A stretch of 64,000 bases of DNA from Synchiropus splendidus (Eukaryota; Chordata; Actinopteri; Syngnathiformes; Callionymidae), in NCBI RefSeq assembly GCF_027744825.2, contig NC_071339.1, positions 27,637,501 through 27,701,500 on the forward strand, in the 5' to 3' direction. The translations under genes and the position numbers were made by a program. Below, piece by piece: positions 43,904 to 56,853 of this stretch (position 1 is its first letter; each line of letters begins with the position of its first letter). The notes beneath the pieces were generated by a model. That model ran no database searches. It was given only the letters and a program-made list of their open reading frames with translations, and was not told the DNA's origin.

Positions 43904-45941
43904 CTCTCCCCTCTGGGTCGTGGCCTTTGTGGGAGACATCGACGCCGGTTTCCTCAGTACCTCTGGATCTACTATCCGGACCGTTCCCTGCTGAAGACTC
44001 GACGTCGGCATCTGGGCTATCCGCACCTCCACAGCCACCGTCGCCGACACCATCAGCACAGCCAGCAACCACAGACAAGCCGCGGACATCGCCCCGGATA
44101 CCAAAACAAAAAGAAAGAAATACTTGTGTGTGTGTGTGTGTGTGTGCATGAAAAGATCACCCGGAACCCGGAAATCAGACACGACCGGGAAGTAATCCGG
44201 ACCCTGTGGATGCTGATCATTCATTGAACGGGTCGCTCCAACTGTTCAACGGTGAGAGCAAAACATTCAGTTCAATAAAAAAAAAGTATTTTAACCACAG
44301 TCTGTCGATGTATTTTATATTTAACTACCTATGTTTTTTGTTTTATTCAACGCCTGTGCGTATGAAAACAGACGATCAGTCAGAGGTCGAAGGAGTACGG
44401 CACCCGCTCGTTGATTCTTTAACTCACCAGACGCCTCAGCTGATAGGAGGTGGGAAAAAACATTTTGGAGTGATAGTTTACGTTTCACTGCTGTATTTAT
44501 TTATTTATTTTTTCACATGAAAACAGATACAAAGACAACGAGCACGCCACACCTTCTACCTGTCGCTTCAACACCAACACCAACACCAACGTAAGATACG
44601 AATCTCAATTTTTTTCAACACATCTCTACCGTTCAGTATCAGTTGAATGGTTGTATGTTCGCTATTGTGTGTGTGTGTGTGTGTGTGTGTGCGCGTACGT
44701 GCGTACGTGCGTGCGTGCGTGCGTGTGTGTGTGTGTGCGTGTGTGTGTGTTTTATCTGTAATGCGGTTTGTCTATGTTCCGGCTATGTGCTTTTAGACGG
44801 TGTCATTTTACTATTGAAGGTGTTTGAGTAACTGTTGCTGCTAAGCGTCATTGTGATTTTACTACTATGCTTTAACGACGACGGACACTAGAGGTCGCGA
44901 TTACTATTTCACACTGTGCCTTAACGACGGCGACCACTAGAGGTCGGGATTACTATTTTACACTATGCTTTAACGACGGCGGCCGCTAGAGGTCGTGATT
45001 TTACTAACTGTAATGTGCTTTAACGACGGCGGCCACTAGAGGTCGTGATTTTACTAACTGTAATGTGCTTTAACGACGGCGGCCACTAGAGGTCGTGATT
45101 TTACTAACTGTAATGTGCTTTAACGACGGCGGCCACGAGAGGTCGTGATTTTACTAACTGTAATGTGCTTTAACGACGGCGGCCACTAGAGGTCGTGATT
45201 TTACTAATTGTAATGTGCTTTAACGACGGCAGCCACTAGAGGTCGTGATTTTACTAACTGTAATGTGCTTTAACGACGGCGGCCACTAGAGGTCGTGATT
45301 TTACTAATTGTAATGTGCTTTAACGACGGCGGCCACTAGAGGTCGTGATTTTACTAATTGTAATGTGCTTTAACGACGGCGGCCACTAGAGGTCGCGATT
45401 TTACTAACTGTTATGTGCTTTAACGATGGCGGCCACTAGAGGTCGCGATTTTACTAACTGTTATGTGCTTTAACGACGGCGGCCACTAGAGGTCGTGATT
45501 TTACTAATTGTAATGTGCTTTAACGACGGCGGCCGCTAGAGGTCGGGATTTTACTAATTGTAATGTGGTTTAACGACGGCGTCCACTAGAGGTCGTGATT
45601 TTACTAACTGTAATGTGGTTTAACGACGGCGGCCGCTAGAGGTCGTGATTTTACTAATTGTAATGTGCTTTAACGATGGCGGCTACTGGAGGTCGTGATT
45701 TTACTAACTGTAATGTGGTTTAACGACGGCGTCCACTAGAGGTCGTGATTTTACTTATTGTAAAGTGGTTTAATGAGAGTATACACTAGTGATTTACTAT
45801 TTGTTTTTACGCTTTAAATGTTGATCCTTAGTAGATCCCTACATTTACACTCTGTTTATATTAATATCATATTAACTGCTATCCGAGGTCTTGCTTCTGG
45901 ATTGTATTTACATTTGTGTTGTTGTCGGTATTCTGTTTCAG
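43904..45941 (+). repeat. amplified unit U4: truncated exon 7, exons 4-6 (exon 6 shortened), minisatellite
   Basis: Truncated exon 7 (43904-44125), exon 4 (44156-44251), exon 5 (44372-44449), exon 6 (44527-44590). Exon 6 has lost 5 nt at its 3' end, which would shift the frame while keeping a GTAAGA donor. About 18 minisatellite units follow (44869-45785). Confidence 0.75.
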
Positions 45942-47606
45942 CTCTCCCCTCTGGGTCTTGGCCTTTGTGGGAGACATTGACGCCGGTTTCCTCAGTACCT
46001 CTGGATCTACTATCCGGACCGTTCCCTGCTGAAGACTCGACGTCGGCATCTGGGCTATCCGCACCTCCACAGCCACCGTCGCCGACACCATCAGCACCGC
46101 CAGCAACCACAGACAAGCCGCGGACATCGCCCCGGATACCAAAACAAAGAGAAAGAAATACTTGTGTGTGTGTGTGTGTGTGTGCGCGTACGTGCGTCCG
46201 TGCGTGTGTGTGTGTTTTATCTGTAATGCGGTTTGTCTATGTTCCGGCTATGTGCTTTTAGACGGTGTCATTTTACTATTGAAGGTGTTTGAGTAACTGT
46301 TGCTGCTAAGCGTCATTGTGATTTTACTACTATGCTTTAACGACGACGGACACTAGAGGTCGCGATTACTATTTCACACTATGCTTTAACGATGGCGACC
46401 ACTAGAGGTCGGGATTACTAATTTACACCATGCTTTAACGACGGCGGCCACTAGAGGTCGTGATTTTACTAACTGTAATGTGCTTTAACGACGGCGGCCA
46501 CTAGAGGTCGTGATTTTACTAATTGTAATGTGCTTTAACGACGGCGGCCGCTAGAGGTCGTGATTTTACTAACTGTAATTAGCTTTAACGACGGCGGCCA
46601 CTAGAGGTCGTGATTTTACTAACTGCAATGTGCTTTAACGACGGCGGCCGCTAGAGGTCGTGATTTTACTAACTGTAATGTGCTTTAACGACGGCGGCCA
46701 CGAGAGGTCGTGATTTTACTAACTGTAATGTGCTTTAACGACGGCGGCCACTAGAGGTCGTGATTTTACTAATTGTAATGTGCTTTAACGACGGCGGCCA
46801 CTAGAGGTCGTGATTTTACTAACTGTAATGTGCTTTAACGACGGCGGCCGCTAGAGGTGGTGATTTTACTAACTGTAATTAGCTTTAACGACGGCAGCCA
46901 CTAGAGGTCGTGATTTTACTAACTGCAATGTGCTTTAACGACGGCGGCCGCTAGAGGTCGTGATTTTACTAACTGTAATGTGCTTTAACGACGGCGGCCA
47001 CGAGAGGTCGTGATTTTACTAACTGTAATGTGCTTTAACGACGGCGGCCACTAGAGGTCGTGATTTTACTAATTGTAATGTGCTTTAACGACGGCAGCCA
47101 CTAGAGGTCGTGATTTTACTAACTGTAATGTGCTTTAACGACGGCGGCCGCTAGAGGTCGTCATTTTACTAACTGTAATGTGCTCTAACGACGGCGGCCA
47201 CTAGAGGTCGTGATTTTACTAACTGTAATGTGGTTTAACGACGGCGGCCACTAGAGGTCGTGATTTTACTAACTGTAATGTGGTTTAACGACGGCGGCCA
47301 CTAGAGGTCGTGATTTTACTAATTGTAATGTCCTTTAACGACGGCGGCCACTAGAGGTCGTGATTTTACTAACTGTAATGTGGTTAAACGACGGCGTCCA
47401 CTAGAGGTCGTGATTTTACTAATTGTAATGTGGTTTAATGACAGTATACACTAGTGATTTACTATTTGTTTTTACGCTTTAAATGTTGATCCTTAGTAGA
47501 TCCCTACATTTACACTCTGTTTATATTAATATCATATTAACTGCTATCCGAGGTCTTGCTTCTAGATTGTATTTACATTTGTATTGTTGTCGGTATTCTG
47601 TTTCAG
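45942..47606 (+). repeat. amplified unit U5: truncated exon 7, GT tract, minisatellite
   Basis: Truncated exon 7 (45942-46163) and a shorter GT-rich tract without exons 4-6, then about 22 minisatellite units (46334-47451). Confidence 0.75.
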
Positions 47607-49743
47607 CTCTCCCCTCTGGGTCTTGGCCTTTGTGGGAGACATCGACGCCGGTTTCCTCAGTACCTCTGGATCTACTATCCGGACCGTTCCCTGCTGAAGA
47701 CTCGACGTCGGCATCTGGGCTATCCGCACCTCCACAGCCACCGTCGCCGACACCATCAGCACAGCCAGCAACCACAGACAAGCCGCGGACATCGCCCCGG
47801 ATACCAAAACAAAAAGAAAGAAATACTTGTGTGTGTGTGTGTGTGTGTGCTTGAAAAGATCACCCGGAACCCGGAAATCAGACACGACCGGGAAGTCATC
47901 CGGACCCTGTGGATGCTGATCATTCATTGAACGGGTCGCTCCAACTGTTCAACGGTGAGAGCAAAACATTCAGTTCAATAAAAAAAAGTATTTTAACCAC
48001 AGTCTGTCGATGTATTTTATATTTAACTACCTATGTTTTTTGTTTTATTCAACGCCTGTGCGTATGAAAACAGACGATCAGTCAGAGGTCGAAGGAGTAG
48101 GGCACCCGCTCGTTGATTCTTTAACTCACCAGACGCCTCAGCTGATAGGAGGTGGGAAAAAACATTTTGGAGTGATAGTTTACGTTTCACTGCTGTATTT
48201 ATTTATTTATTTTTTCACATGAAAACAGATACAAAGACAACGAGCACGCCACACCTTCTACCTGTCGCTTCAACACCAACACCAACACCAACGTAAGATA
48301 CGAATCTCAATTTTTTTCAACACATCTCTACCGTTCAGTATCAGTTGAATGGTTGTATGTTCGCTATTGTGTGTGTGTGTGTGTGTGTGTGTGCGCGTAC
48401 GTGCGTACGTGCGTGCGTGCGTGCGTGTGTGTGTGTGTGCGTGTGTGTGTGTTTTATCTGTAATGCGGTTTGTCTATGTTCCGGCTATGTGCTTTTAGAC
48501 GGTGTCATTTTACTATTGAAGGTGTTTGAGTAACTGTTGCTGCTAAGCGTCATTGTGATTTTACTACTATGCTTTAACGACGACGGACACTAGAGGTCGC
48601 GATTACTATTTCACACTGTGCCTTAACGACGGCGACCACTAGAGGTCGGGATTACTATTTTACACTATGCTTTAACGACGGCGGCCGCTAGAGGTCGTGA
48701 TTTTACTAACTGCAATGTGCTTTAACGACGGCGGCCGCTAGAGGTCGTGATTTTACTAACTGTAATGTGCTTTAACGACGGCGGCCACTAGAGGTCGTGA
48801 TTTTACTAACTGTAATGTGCTTTAACGACGGCGGCCACTAGAGGTCGTGATTTTACTAACTGTAATGTGCTTTAACGACGGCGGCCACTAGAGGTCGTGA
48901 TTTTACTAACTGTAATGTGCTTTAACGACGGCGGCCACGAGAGGTCGTGATTTTACTAACTGTAATGTGCTTTAACGACGGCGGCCACTAGAGGTCGTGA
49001 TTTTACTAATTGTAATGTGCTTTAACGACGGCAGCCACTAGAGGTCGTGATTTTACTAACTGTAATGTGCTTTAACGACGGCGGCCACTAGAGGTCGTGA
49101 TTTTACTAATTGTAATGTGCTTTAACGACGGCGGCCACTAGAGGTCGTGATTTTACTAATTGTAATGTGCTTTAACGACGGCGGCCACTAGAGGTCGCGA
49201 TTTTACTAACTGTTATGTGCTTTAACGATGGCGGCCACTAGAGGTCGCGATTTTACTAACTGTAATGTGCTTTAACGACGGCGGCCGCTAGAGGTCGTGG
49301 TTTTACTAATTGTAATGTGCTTTAACGTCGGCGGCCACTAGAGGTCGTGATTTTACTAACTGTAATGTGCTTTAACGACGGCGGCCACTAGAGGTCGTGA
49401 TTTTACTAATTGTAATGTGGTTTAACGACGGCGTCCACTAGAGGTCGTGATTTTACTAACTGTAATGTGGTTTAACGACGGCGGCCGCTAGAGGTCGTGA
49501 TTTTACTAATTGTAATGTGCTTTAACGACGGCGGCCACTAGAGGTCGTGATTTTACTAATTGTAATGTGGTTTAATGACAGTATACACTAGTGATTTACT
49601 ATTTGTTTTTACGCTTTAAATGTTGATCCTTAGTAGATCCCTACATTTACACTCTGTTTATATTAATATCATATTAACTGCTATCCGAGGTCTTGCTTCT
49701 AGATTGTATTTACATTTGTATTGTTGTCGGTATTCTGTTTCAG
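47607..49743 (+). repeat. amplified unit U6: truncated exon 7, exons 4-6 (exon 6 shortened), minisatellite
   Basis: Truncated exon 7 (47607-47828), exon 4 (47859-47954), exon 5 (48074-48151), exon 6 (48229-48292) with the same 5-nt loss as U4, then about 20 minisatellite units (48570-49586). U4 and U6 therefore share a recent ancestor. Confidence 0.75.
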
Positions 49744-51470
49744 CTCTCCCCTCTGGGTCTTGGCCTTTGTGGGAGACATCGACGCCGGTTTCCTCAGTAC
49801 CTCTGGATCTACTATCCGGACCGTTCCCTGCTGAAGACTCGACGTCGGCATCTGGGCTATCCGCACCTCCACAGCCACCGTCGCCGACACCATCAGCACC
49901 GCCAGCAACCACAGACAAGCCGCGGACATCGCCCCGGATACCAAAACAAAGAGAAAGAAATACTTGTGTGTGTGTGTGTGTGTGTGCGCGTACGTGCGTC
50001 CGTGCGTGTGTGTGTGCGTGTGTGTGTGTTTTATCTGTAATGCGGTTTGTCTATGTTCCGGCTATGTGCTTTTAGACGGTGTCATTTTACTATTGAAGGT
50101 GTTTGAGTAACTGTTGCTGCTAAGCGTCATTGTGATTTTACTACTATGCTTTAACGACGACGGACACTAGAGGTCGCGATTACTATTTCACACTATGCTT
50201 TAACGATGGCGACCACTAGAGGTCGGGATTACTAATTTACACCATGCTTTAACGACGGCGGCCACTAGAGGTCGTGATTTTACTAACTGTAATGTGCTTT
50301 AACGACGGCGGCCACTAGAGGTCGTGATTTTACTAATTGTAATGTGCTTTAACGACGGCGGCCGCTAGAGGTCGTGATTTTACTAACTGTAATTAGCTTT
50401 AACGACGGCAGCCACTAGAGGTCGTGATTTTACTAACTGCAATGTGCTTTAACGACGGCGGCCGCTAGAGGTCGTGATTTTACTAACTGTAATGTGCTTT
50501 AACGACGGCGGCCACGAGAGGTCGTGATTTTACTAACTGTAATGTGCTTTAACGACGGCGGCCACTAGAGGTCGTGATTTTACTAATTGTAATGTGCTTT
50601 AACGACGGCGGCCACTAGAGGTCGTGATTTTACTAACTGTAATGTGCTTTAACGACGGCGGCCACTAGAGGTCGTCATTTTACTAACTGTAATGTGCTCT
50701 AACGACGGCGGCCACTAGAGGTCGTGATTTTACTAACTGTAATGTGTTTTAACGACGGCGGCCACTAGAGGTCGTGATTTTACTAATTGTAATGTGCTTT
50801 AACGACGGCGGCCACTAGAGGTCGTGATTTTACTAATTGTAATGTGCTTTAAGGACGGCGGCCACTAGAGGTCGTGATTTTACTAACTGTAATGTGCTTT
50901 AACGACGGCGGCCACTAGAGGTCGTGATTTTACTAATTGTAATGTGGTTTAACGACGGCGGCCACTAGAGGTCGTGATTTTACTAACTGTAATGTGCTTT
51001 AACGACGGCGGCCACTAGAGGTCGTGATTTTACTAATTGTAATGTGCTTTAACGACGGCGGCCACTAGAGGTCGTGATTTTACTAACTGTAATGTGCTTT
51101 AACGACGGCGGCCACTAGAGGTCGTGATTTTACTAATTGTAATGTGCTTTAACGACGGCGGCCGCTAGAGGTCGGGATTTTACTAATTGTAATGTGGTTT
51201 AACGACGGCGTCCACTAGAGGTCGTGATTTTACTAACTGTAATGTGGTTTAACGACGGCGTCCACTAGAGGTCGTGATTTTACTTATTGTAAAGTGGTTT
51301 AATGAGAGTATACACTAGTGATTTACTATTTGTTTTTACGCTTTAAATGTTGATCCTTAGTAGATCCCTACATTTACACTCTGTTTATATTAATATCATA
51401 TTAACTGCTATCCGAGGTCTTGCTTCTAGATTGTATTTACATTTGTATTGTTGTCGGTATTCTGTTTCAG
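49744..51470 (+). repeat. amplified unit U7: truncated exon 7, GT tract, minisatellite
   Basis: Truncated exon 7 (49744-49965), GT-rich tract, about 23 minisatellite units (50148-51312). Confidence 0.75.
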
Positions 51471-53185
51471 CTCTCCCCTCTGGGTCTTGGCCTTTGTGGG
51501 AGACATCGACGCCGGTTTCCTCAGTACCTCTGGATCTACTATCCGGACCGTTCCCTGCTGAAGACTCGACGTCGGCATCTGGGCTATCCGCACCTCCACA
51601 GCCACCGTCGCCGACACCATCAGCACCGCCAGCAACCACAGACAAGCCGCGGACATCGCCCCGGATACCAAAACAAAGAGAAAGAAATACTTGTGTGTGT
51701 GTGTGTGTGTGTGCGCGTACGTGCGTCCGTGCGTGTGTGTGTGTTTTATCTGTAATGCGGTTTGTCTATGTTCCGGCTATGTGCTTTTAGACGGTGTCAT
51801 TTTACTATTGAAGGTGTTTGAGTAACTGTTGCTGCTAAGCGTCATTGTGATTTTACTACTATGCTTTAACGACGACGGACACTAGAGGTCGCGATTACTA
51901 TTTCACACTATGCTTTAACGATGGCGACCACTAGATGTCGGGATTACTAATTTACACCATGCTTTAACGACGGCGGCCACTAGAGGTCGTGATTTTACTA
52001 ACTGTAATGTGCTTTAACGACGGCGGCCACTAGAGGTCGTGATTTTACTAATTGTAATGTGCTTTAACGACGGCGGCCGCTAGAGGTCGTGATTTTACTA
52101 ACTGTAATTAGCTTTAACGACGGCAGCCACTAGAGGTCGTGATTTTACTAACTGCAATGTGCTTTAACGACGGCGGCCGCTAGAGGTCGTGATTTTACTA
52201 ATTGTAATGTGCTTTAACGACGGCGGCCGCTAGAGGTCGTGATTTTACTAACTGTAATGTGCTTTAACGACGGCGGCCACTAGAGGTCGTGATTTTACTA
52301 ATTGTAATGTGCTTTAACGACGGCGGCCACTAGAGGTCGTGATTTTACTAACTGTAATGTGCTTTAACGACGGCGGCCACTAGAGGTCGTCATTTTACTA
52401 ACTGTAATGTGCTCTAACGACGGCGGCCACTAGAGGTCGTGATTTTACTAACTGTAATGTGTTTTAACGACGGCGGCCACTAGAGGTCGTGATTTTACTA
52501 ATTGTAATGTGCTTTAACGACGGCGGCCACTAGAGGTCGTGATTTTACTAATTGTAATGTGCTTTAAGGACGGCGGCCACTAGAGGTCGTGATTTTACTA
52601 ACTGTAATGTGCTTTAACGACGGCGGCCACTAGAGGTCGTGATTTTACTAATTGTAATGTGGTTTAACGACGGCGGCCACTAGAGGTCGTGATTTTACTA
52701 ACTGTAATGTGCTTTAACGACGGCGGCCGCTAGAGGTCGTGGTTTTACTAATTGTAATGTGCTTTAACGTCGGCGGCCACTAGAGGTCGTGATTTTACTA
52801 ACTGTAATGTGCTTTAACGACGGCGGCCACTAGAGGTCGTGATTTTACTAATTGTAATGTGGTTTAACGACGGCGTCCACTAGAGGTCGTGATTTTACTA
52901 ACTGTAATGTGGTTTAACGACGGCGGCCGCTAGATGTCGTGATTTTACTAATTGTAATGTGCTTTAACGACGGCGGCCACTAGAGGTCGTGATTTTACTA
53001 ATTGTAATGTTCTTTAATGACAGTATACACTAGTGATTTACTATTTGTTTTTACGCTTTAAATGTTGATCCTTAGTAGATCCCTACATTTACACTCTGTT
53101 TATATTAATATCATATTAACTGCTATCCGAGGTCTTGCTTCTAGATTGTATTTACATTTGTATTGTTGTCGGTATTCTGTTTCAG
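51471..53185 (+). repeat. amplified unit U8: truncated exon 7, GT tract, minisatellite
   Basis: Truncated exon 7 (51471-51692), GT-rich tract, about 23 minisatellite units (51866-53030). The order of variant units in its first two thirds matches U7 closely, including rare TGTTTTAACG and TTTAAGGACG variants. Confidence 0.75.
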
Positions 53186-53900
53186 CTCTCCCCTCTGGGT
53201 CTTGGCCTTTGTGGGAGACATCGACGCCGGTTTCCTCAGTACCTCTGGATCTACTATCCGGACCGTTCCCTGCTGAAGACTCGACGTCGGCATCTGGGCT
53301 ATCCGCACCTCCACAGCCACCGTCGCCGACACCATCAGCACCGCCAGCAACCACAGACAAGCCGCGGACATCGCCCCGGATACCAAAACAAAAAGAAAGA
53401 AATACTTTTAGTTTTCAGCATTAGTCAATGTTTGAACTGTTTCTGCATTGTAGGCTAAATAATCAAAACACGTTAGTAGCTACAATATTATTTCGGGTTT
53501 AAACATTTTTGAAGTTATTTAACATCTTATGAAGAAGTTTTTCATTCTTGAAATATTTCTTAAAGATAAAACAGTAGAAAGAAAACACTTTTTAGTCTTC
53601 ACTAATAGTTCAAACGACACAGCTACCCAACTCATGCACCATTTTTTCAAAATGCTTTTAAACAGATAATTTGAACTTGTTTGAGAAATACTTTTAGTTT
53701 TCAGAATAGAACAAAAGAAAGAAATACTTTTTGTTTTCAGAAAACAAGGTTGAGTGAACAATGATGAAACAAAAAAGAAAGAAATACTTTAGTTTTCAGC
53801 ATTAGTTCAAATGACACAGCTATTCAACTCACATGAGTTTCTGTTGAATCAGTCTATTTAATTTTACACCCTGTGTGAGTTTGAAACGATGCATTTTTAG
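53186..53900 (+). repeat. last truncated exon 7 joined to segment A (second copy)
   Basis: Truncated exon 7 (53186 to about 53385) runs into AAAGAAAGAAATACTTTTAG and then into segment A, which matches 31500-32085. This is the junction of the tandem gene duplication: exon 7 of the upstream copy directly abuts the upstream flank of the downstream copy. In U1-U8 the same junction is followed by a GT tract instead, so they derive from it. Confidence 0.7.
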
Positions 53901-54264
53901 AGTCTGTGATAACCAGTTAATTTGCTGCGGAGGCGCGAGTTCTTTCCTGGACGGTTGAATCTTCAAAAGAGACAGTCTGAAGGCGGACCTCATTGTCTTC
54001 AGACAACATTGTTTAGGCTGTAGGAAATACACTTCTGTACCTTCCACGTGTTCGTTTTCTCGTGAGAATGACAACCAAAAACACCCCAACTTAAAATCCA
54101 AAAGAATTTACACCCTGACAGAGGCGTCTAATTACCCTAACAGAGCTCTGGGCCCGCAACTACACCTGGCTTTGCCTCAGCTCCGATGGTGTAGAGTGAC
54201 AAAGACTATCTCAGGCCCTGACCCCTTTTATTACACATTTCAGTTCATTTTGGGGGTGCAGTCT

Positions 54265-54650
54265 CCACTGATTGATCCTGGTCTTCTTACGGTCCAGGTC
54301 GTCATGGGTCAAATTCCAGATCTTGTGCCGTCTCCACCACATCTGGAAACACCTTTAGAATATTCATACATCTGTCTTTAATTGGCGACAATGGCAGAGC
54401 GGATGACCCAAGCCATTCTTTTTTTGGCATCCTGCTTCTGTCACCATGTCCGTTCTCCATCTGATTATTTGTTTTACGTCGCCGCGGTTCATACCTCTGA
54501 GCTACCTAGCAGACATTGATCCTGGTCTTCTTATGGTCCAGGTCGTCATGGGTCAAATTCCAGATCTTGTGCTGTCTCCACCACATCTGGAAACACCTTT
54601 AGAATATTTATACATCTGTCTTTAATTGGCGACAATGGCAGAGTGGGTGA
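54265..54650 (+). repeat. ~135-bp direct repeat upstream of exon 1
   Basis: A block with CATGGGTCAAATTCCAGATC and TTTAATTGGCGACAATGGCA occurs at about 54265-54405 and again at 54516-54650. There is no coding content. It is absent from the shorter upstream flanks at 15935 and 32100. Confidence 0.7.
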
Positions 54651-54815
54651 CCCGATCCAAATCAACAAAGACGTCACCGAGGACCTACCCACACGGACGG
54701 AGTATTTAGGTGACCCGATTCAGACCACATTTTACATCAGTTCCGGGGTAACCTTCGCTGTTGACCAGACCTTCCAGAACTTCATCCTCCTTTCCAAAAG
54801 GACTCCAGACTACCC

Positions 54816-55529
54816 ATGGATGCCTCTTCCTCTGCACGTCGTAGGTGAATATTTATCTGTTTATCTATCCATCTATCTATATCTATACAGTATACATATA
54901 AGTATATACATATATGTGTATCTATGTATTTACATTTACATATATAAGTATAATAAAAACGTTACGCCATGTTTATCACGTACCATGTCTCTTTTCATTG
55001 ACAGACGTCGTCACTCATCTGTGTGACGTTCATTTAACGCAGAGTAATACTGGTAAAAATATTGAATTATTTTATAATTCGTTGTTAATATCTCTATTAT
55101 GTGTTACAACAGCCGCACTTCTATTTTTCAGATATTATCGCCTCCGCGAATAACTTCCCGGAGACGCTGATCGGCGCTGAGGAGCTTGAGCGGTTAATGC
55201 GTGTAATTTTTGAAGACGGAGATGCCCGTGCGGATCTGTCGGCTGTGAATCCGAGAGCGAGTCTTCAAGACAGCGGCACCGAGGCTCAGAACACGCCGTG
55301 TATTATAATAATCGACAGCGAGGACGAGTTCGTCCGGGGCCGAGTACAGGAAATCGACTGAAGGGGAGTAACCAACGCTCTCTGAGCCGTAAGCGACGGT
55401 ATAATTCGGCACGGAAGACAGGACCGGCGCGAGTCATTGGTGAGAAGGAGACAGCGATTCTAATCATAATTACGATAACTAGGTAAAGAACAGCGGTATT
55501 TATTAAGTGTATATACATGCGTATGTGTG

Positions 55530-55622
<93 letters not shown>

Positions 55623-56125
55623 ATGAAAAGATCACCCGGAACCCGGAAATCAGACACGACCGGGAAGTCATCCGGACCCTGTGGATGCTGATCATTCATT
55701 GGACGGGTCGCTCCAACTGTTCAACGGTGAGAGCAAAACAAAAAAAGTATTTTAAGCACATTCTGTTGATGTGTTTTATATTTAGCTACCTATGTTTTTG
55801 TTTTATTCAACGCCTGTGCGTATGAAAACAGACAGCCAGTCAGAGGTCGAAGGAGTAGGGCGCCCGCTCGTGGATTCTTTCACTCACCAGACGCCTCAGC
55901 TGATAGGAGGCGGGAAAAAACATTTGGAGTGATAGTTTACGTTTCACTGCTGTATTTATTTATTTATTTTTTCACATGAAAACAGATACAAAGGCAACGA
56001 GCACGCCACACCTTCTGCCTGTCGCTTCAACGCCACCACCACCGTTTGGTAAGATGTAAATCTCCATTTTTTTTTCAACACATCTCTACCGTTCAGTATC
56101 AGCTGAATGGCTGTATGTTCGCTAT

Positions 56126-56214
<89 letters not shown>

Positions 56215-56787
56215 TTTAATGATGTGTCTGCAATTCGTTGTGTTAGAGCATCAAGGTGCCTGTTATCTGTAATGTGGTTTATCTATGTTCCGGCTTTATG
56301 CTTTTAGATAGCGTAATTTTATTATTGAAGGTGTTTGGGTAACTGTTACTGCTAAACAACATTGTGATTTTACTACTATGCTTTAACGGCGCCGGCCACT
56401 AGAGGTCGCGATTACTATTTACGCTATGCTTTAACGACGATGACCACTAGAGGTCACGATTACTATTTGCACTATGCTTTAACGTCACTGGTCGCTAGAG
56501 GTCGCAATTACTATTAACACTATGCTTTAATGACTGCGGCCACTAGAGGTCGTGATTACTATTTACACTATGCTTTAACGACGTTGACCACTAGAGGTCA
56601 TGATTACTATTTGCACTATGCTTTAACGTCACCGGTCGCTAGAGGTCGCAATTACTATTAACACTATGCTTTAACGACGGCGGTCACTAGAGGTCGCGAT
56701 TGCTATTTACACTGTGCTTTAACGATGATGACCACTAGAGGTAATTGTAATGTGCTTTAATACATATACACTATGTATTATACTATA

Positions 56788-56853
<66 letters not shown>

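Noticed and set aside
33713..53030. Regular 50-bp repeats resembling a CRISPR array
   Set aside because: Units are contiguous without unique spacers, lie in eukaryotic introns and have no cas genes nearby; they form a minisatellite.
35210..53386. Antisense open frames of 81-87 codons repeated over every exon 7 copy
   Set aside because: They are shadows of the conserved sense exon; no start context or domain, and the sense strand has consistent splice sites and phase.
55303..55699. His/Thr-rich frames across GT/CA tracts
   Set aside because: Dinucleotide repeats are open in several frames by composition alone.
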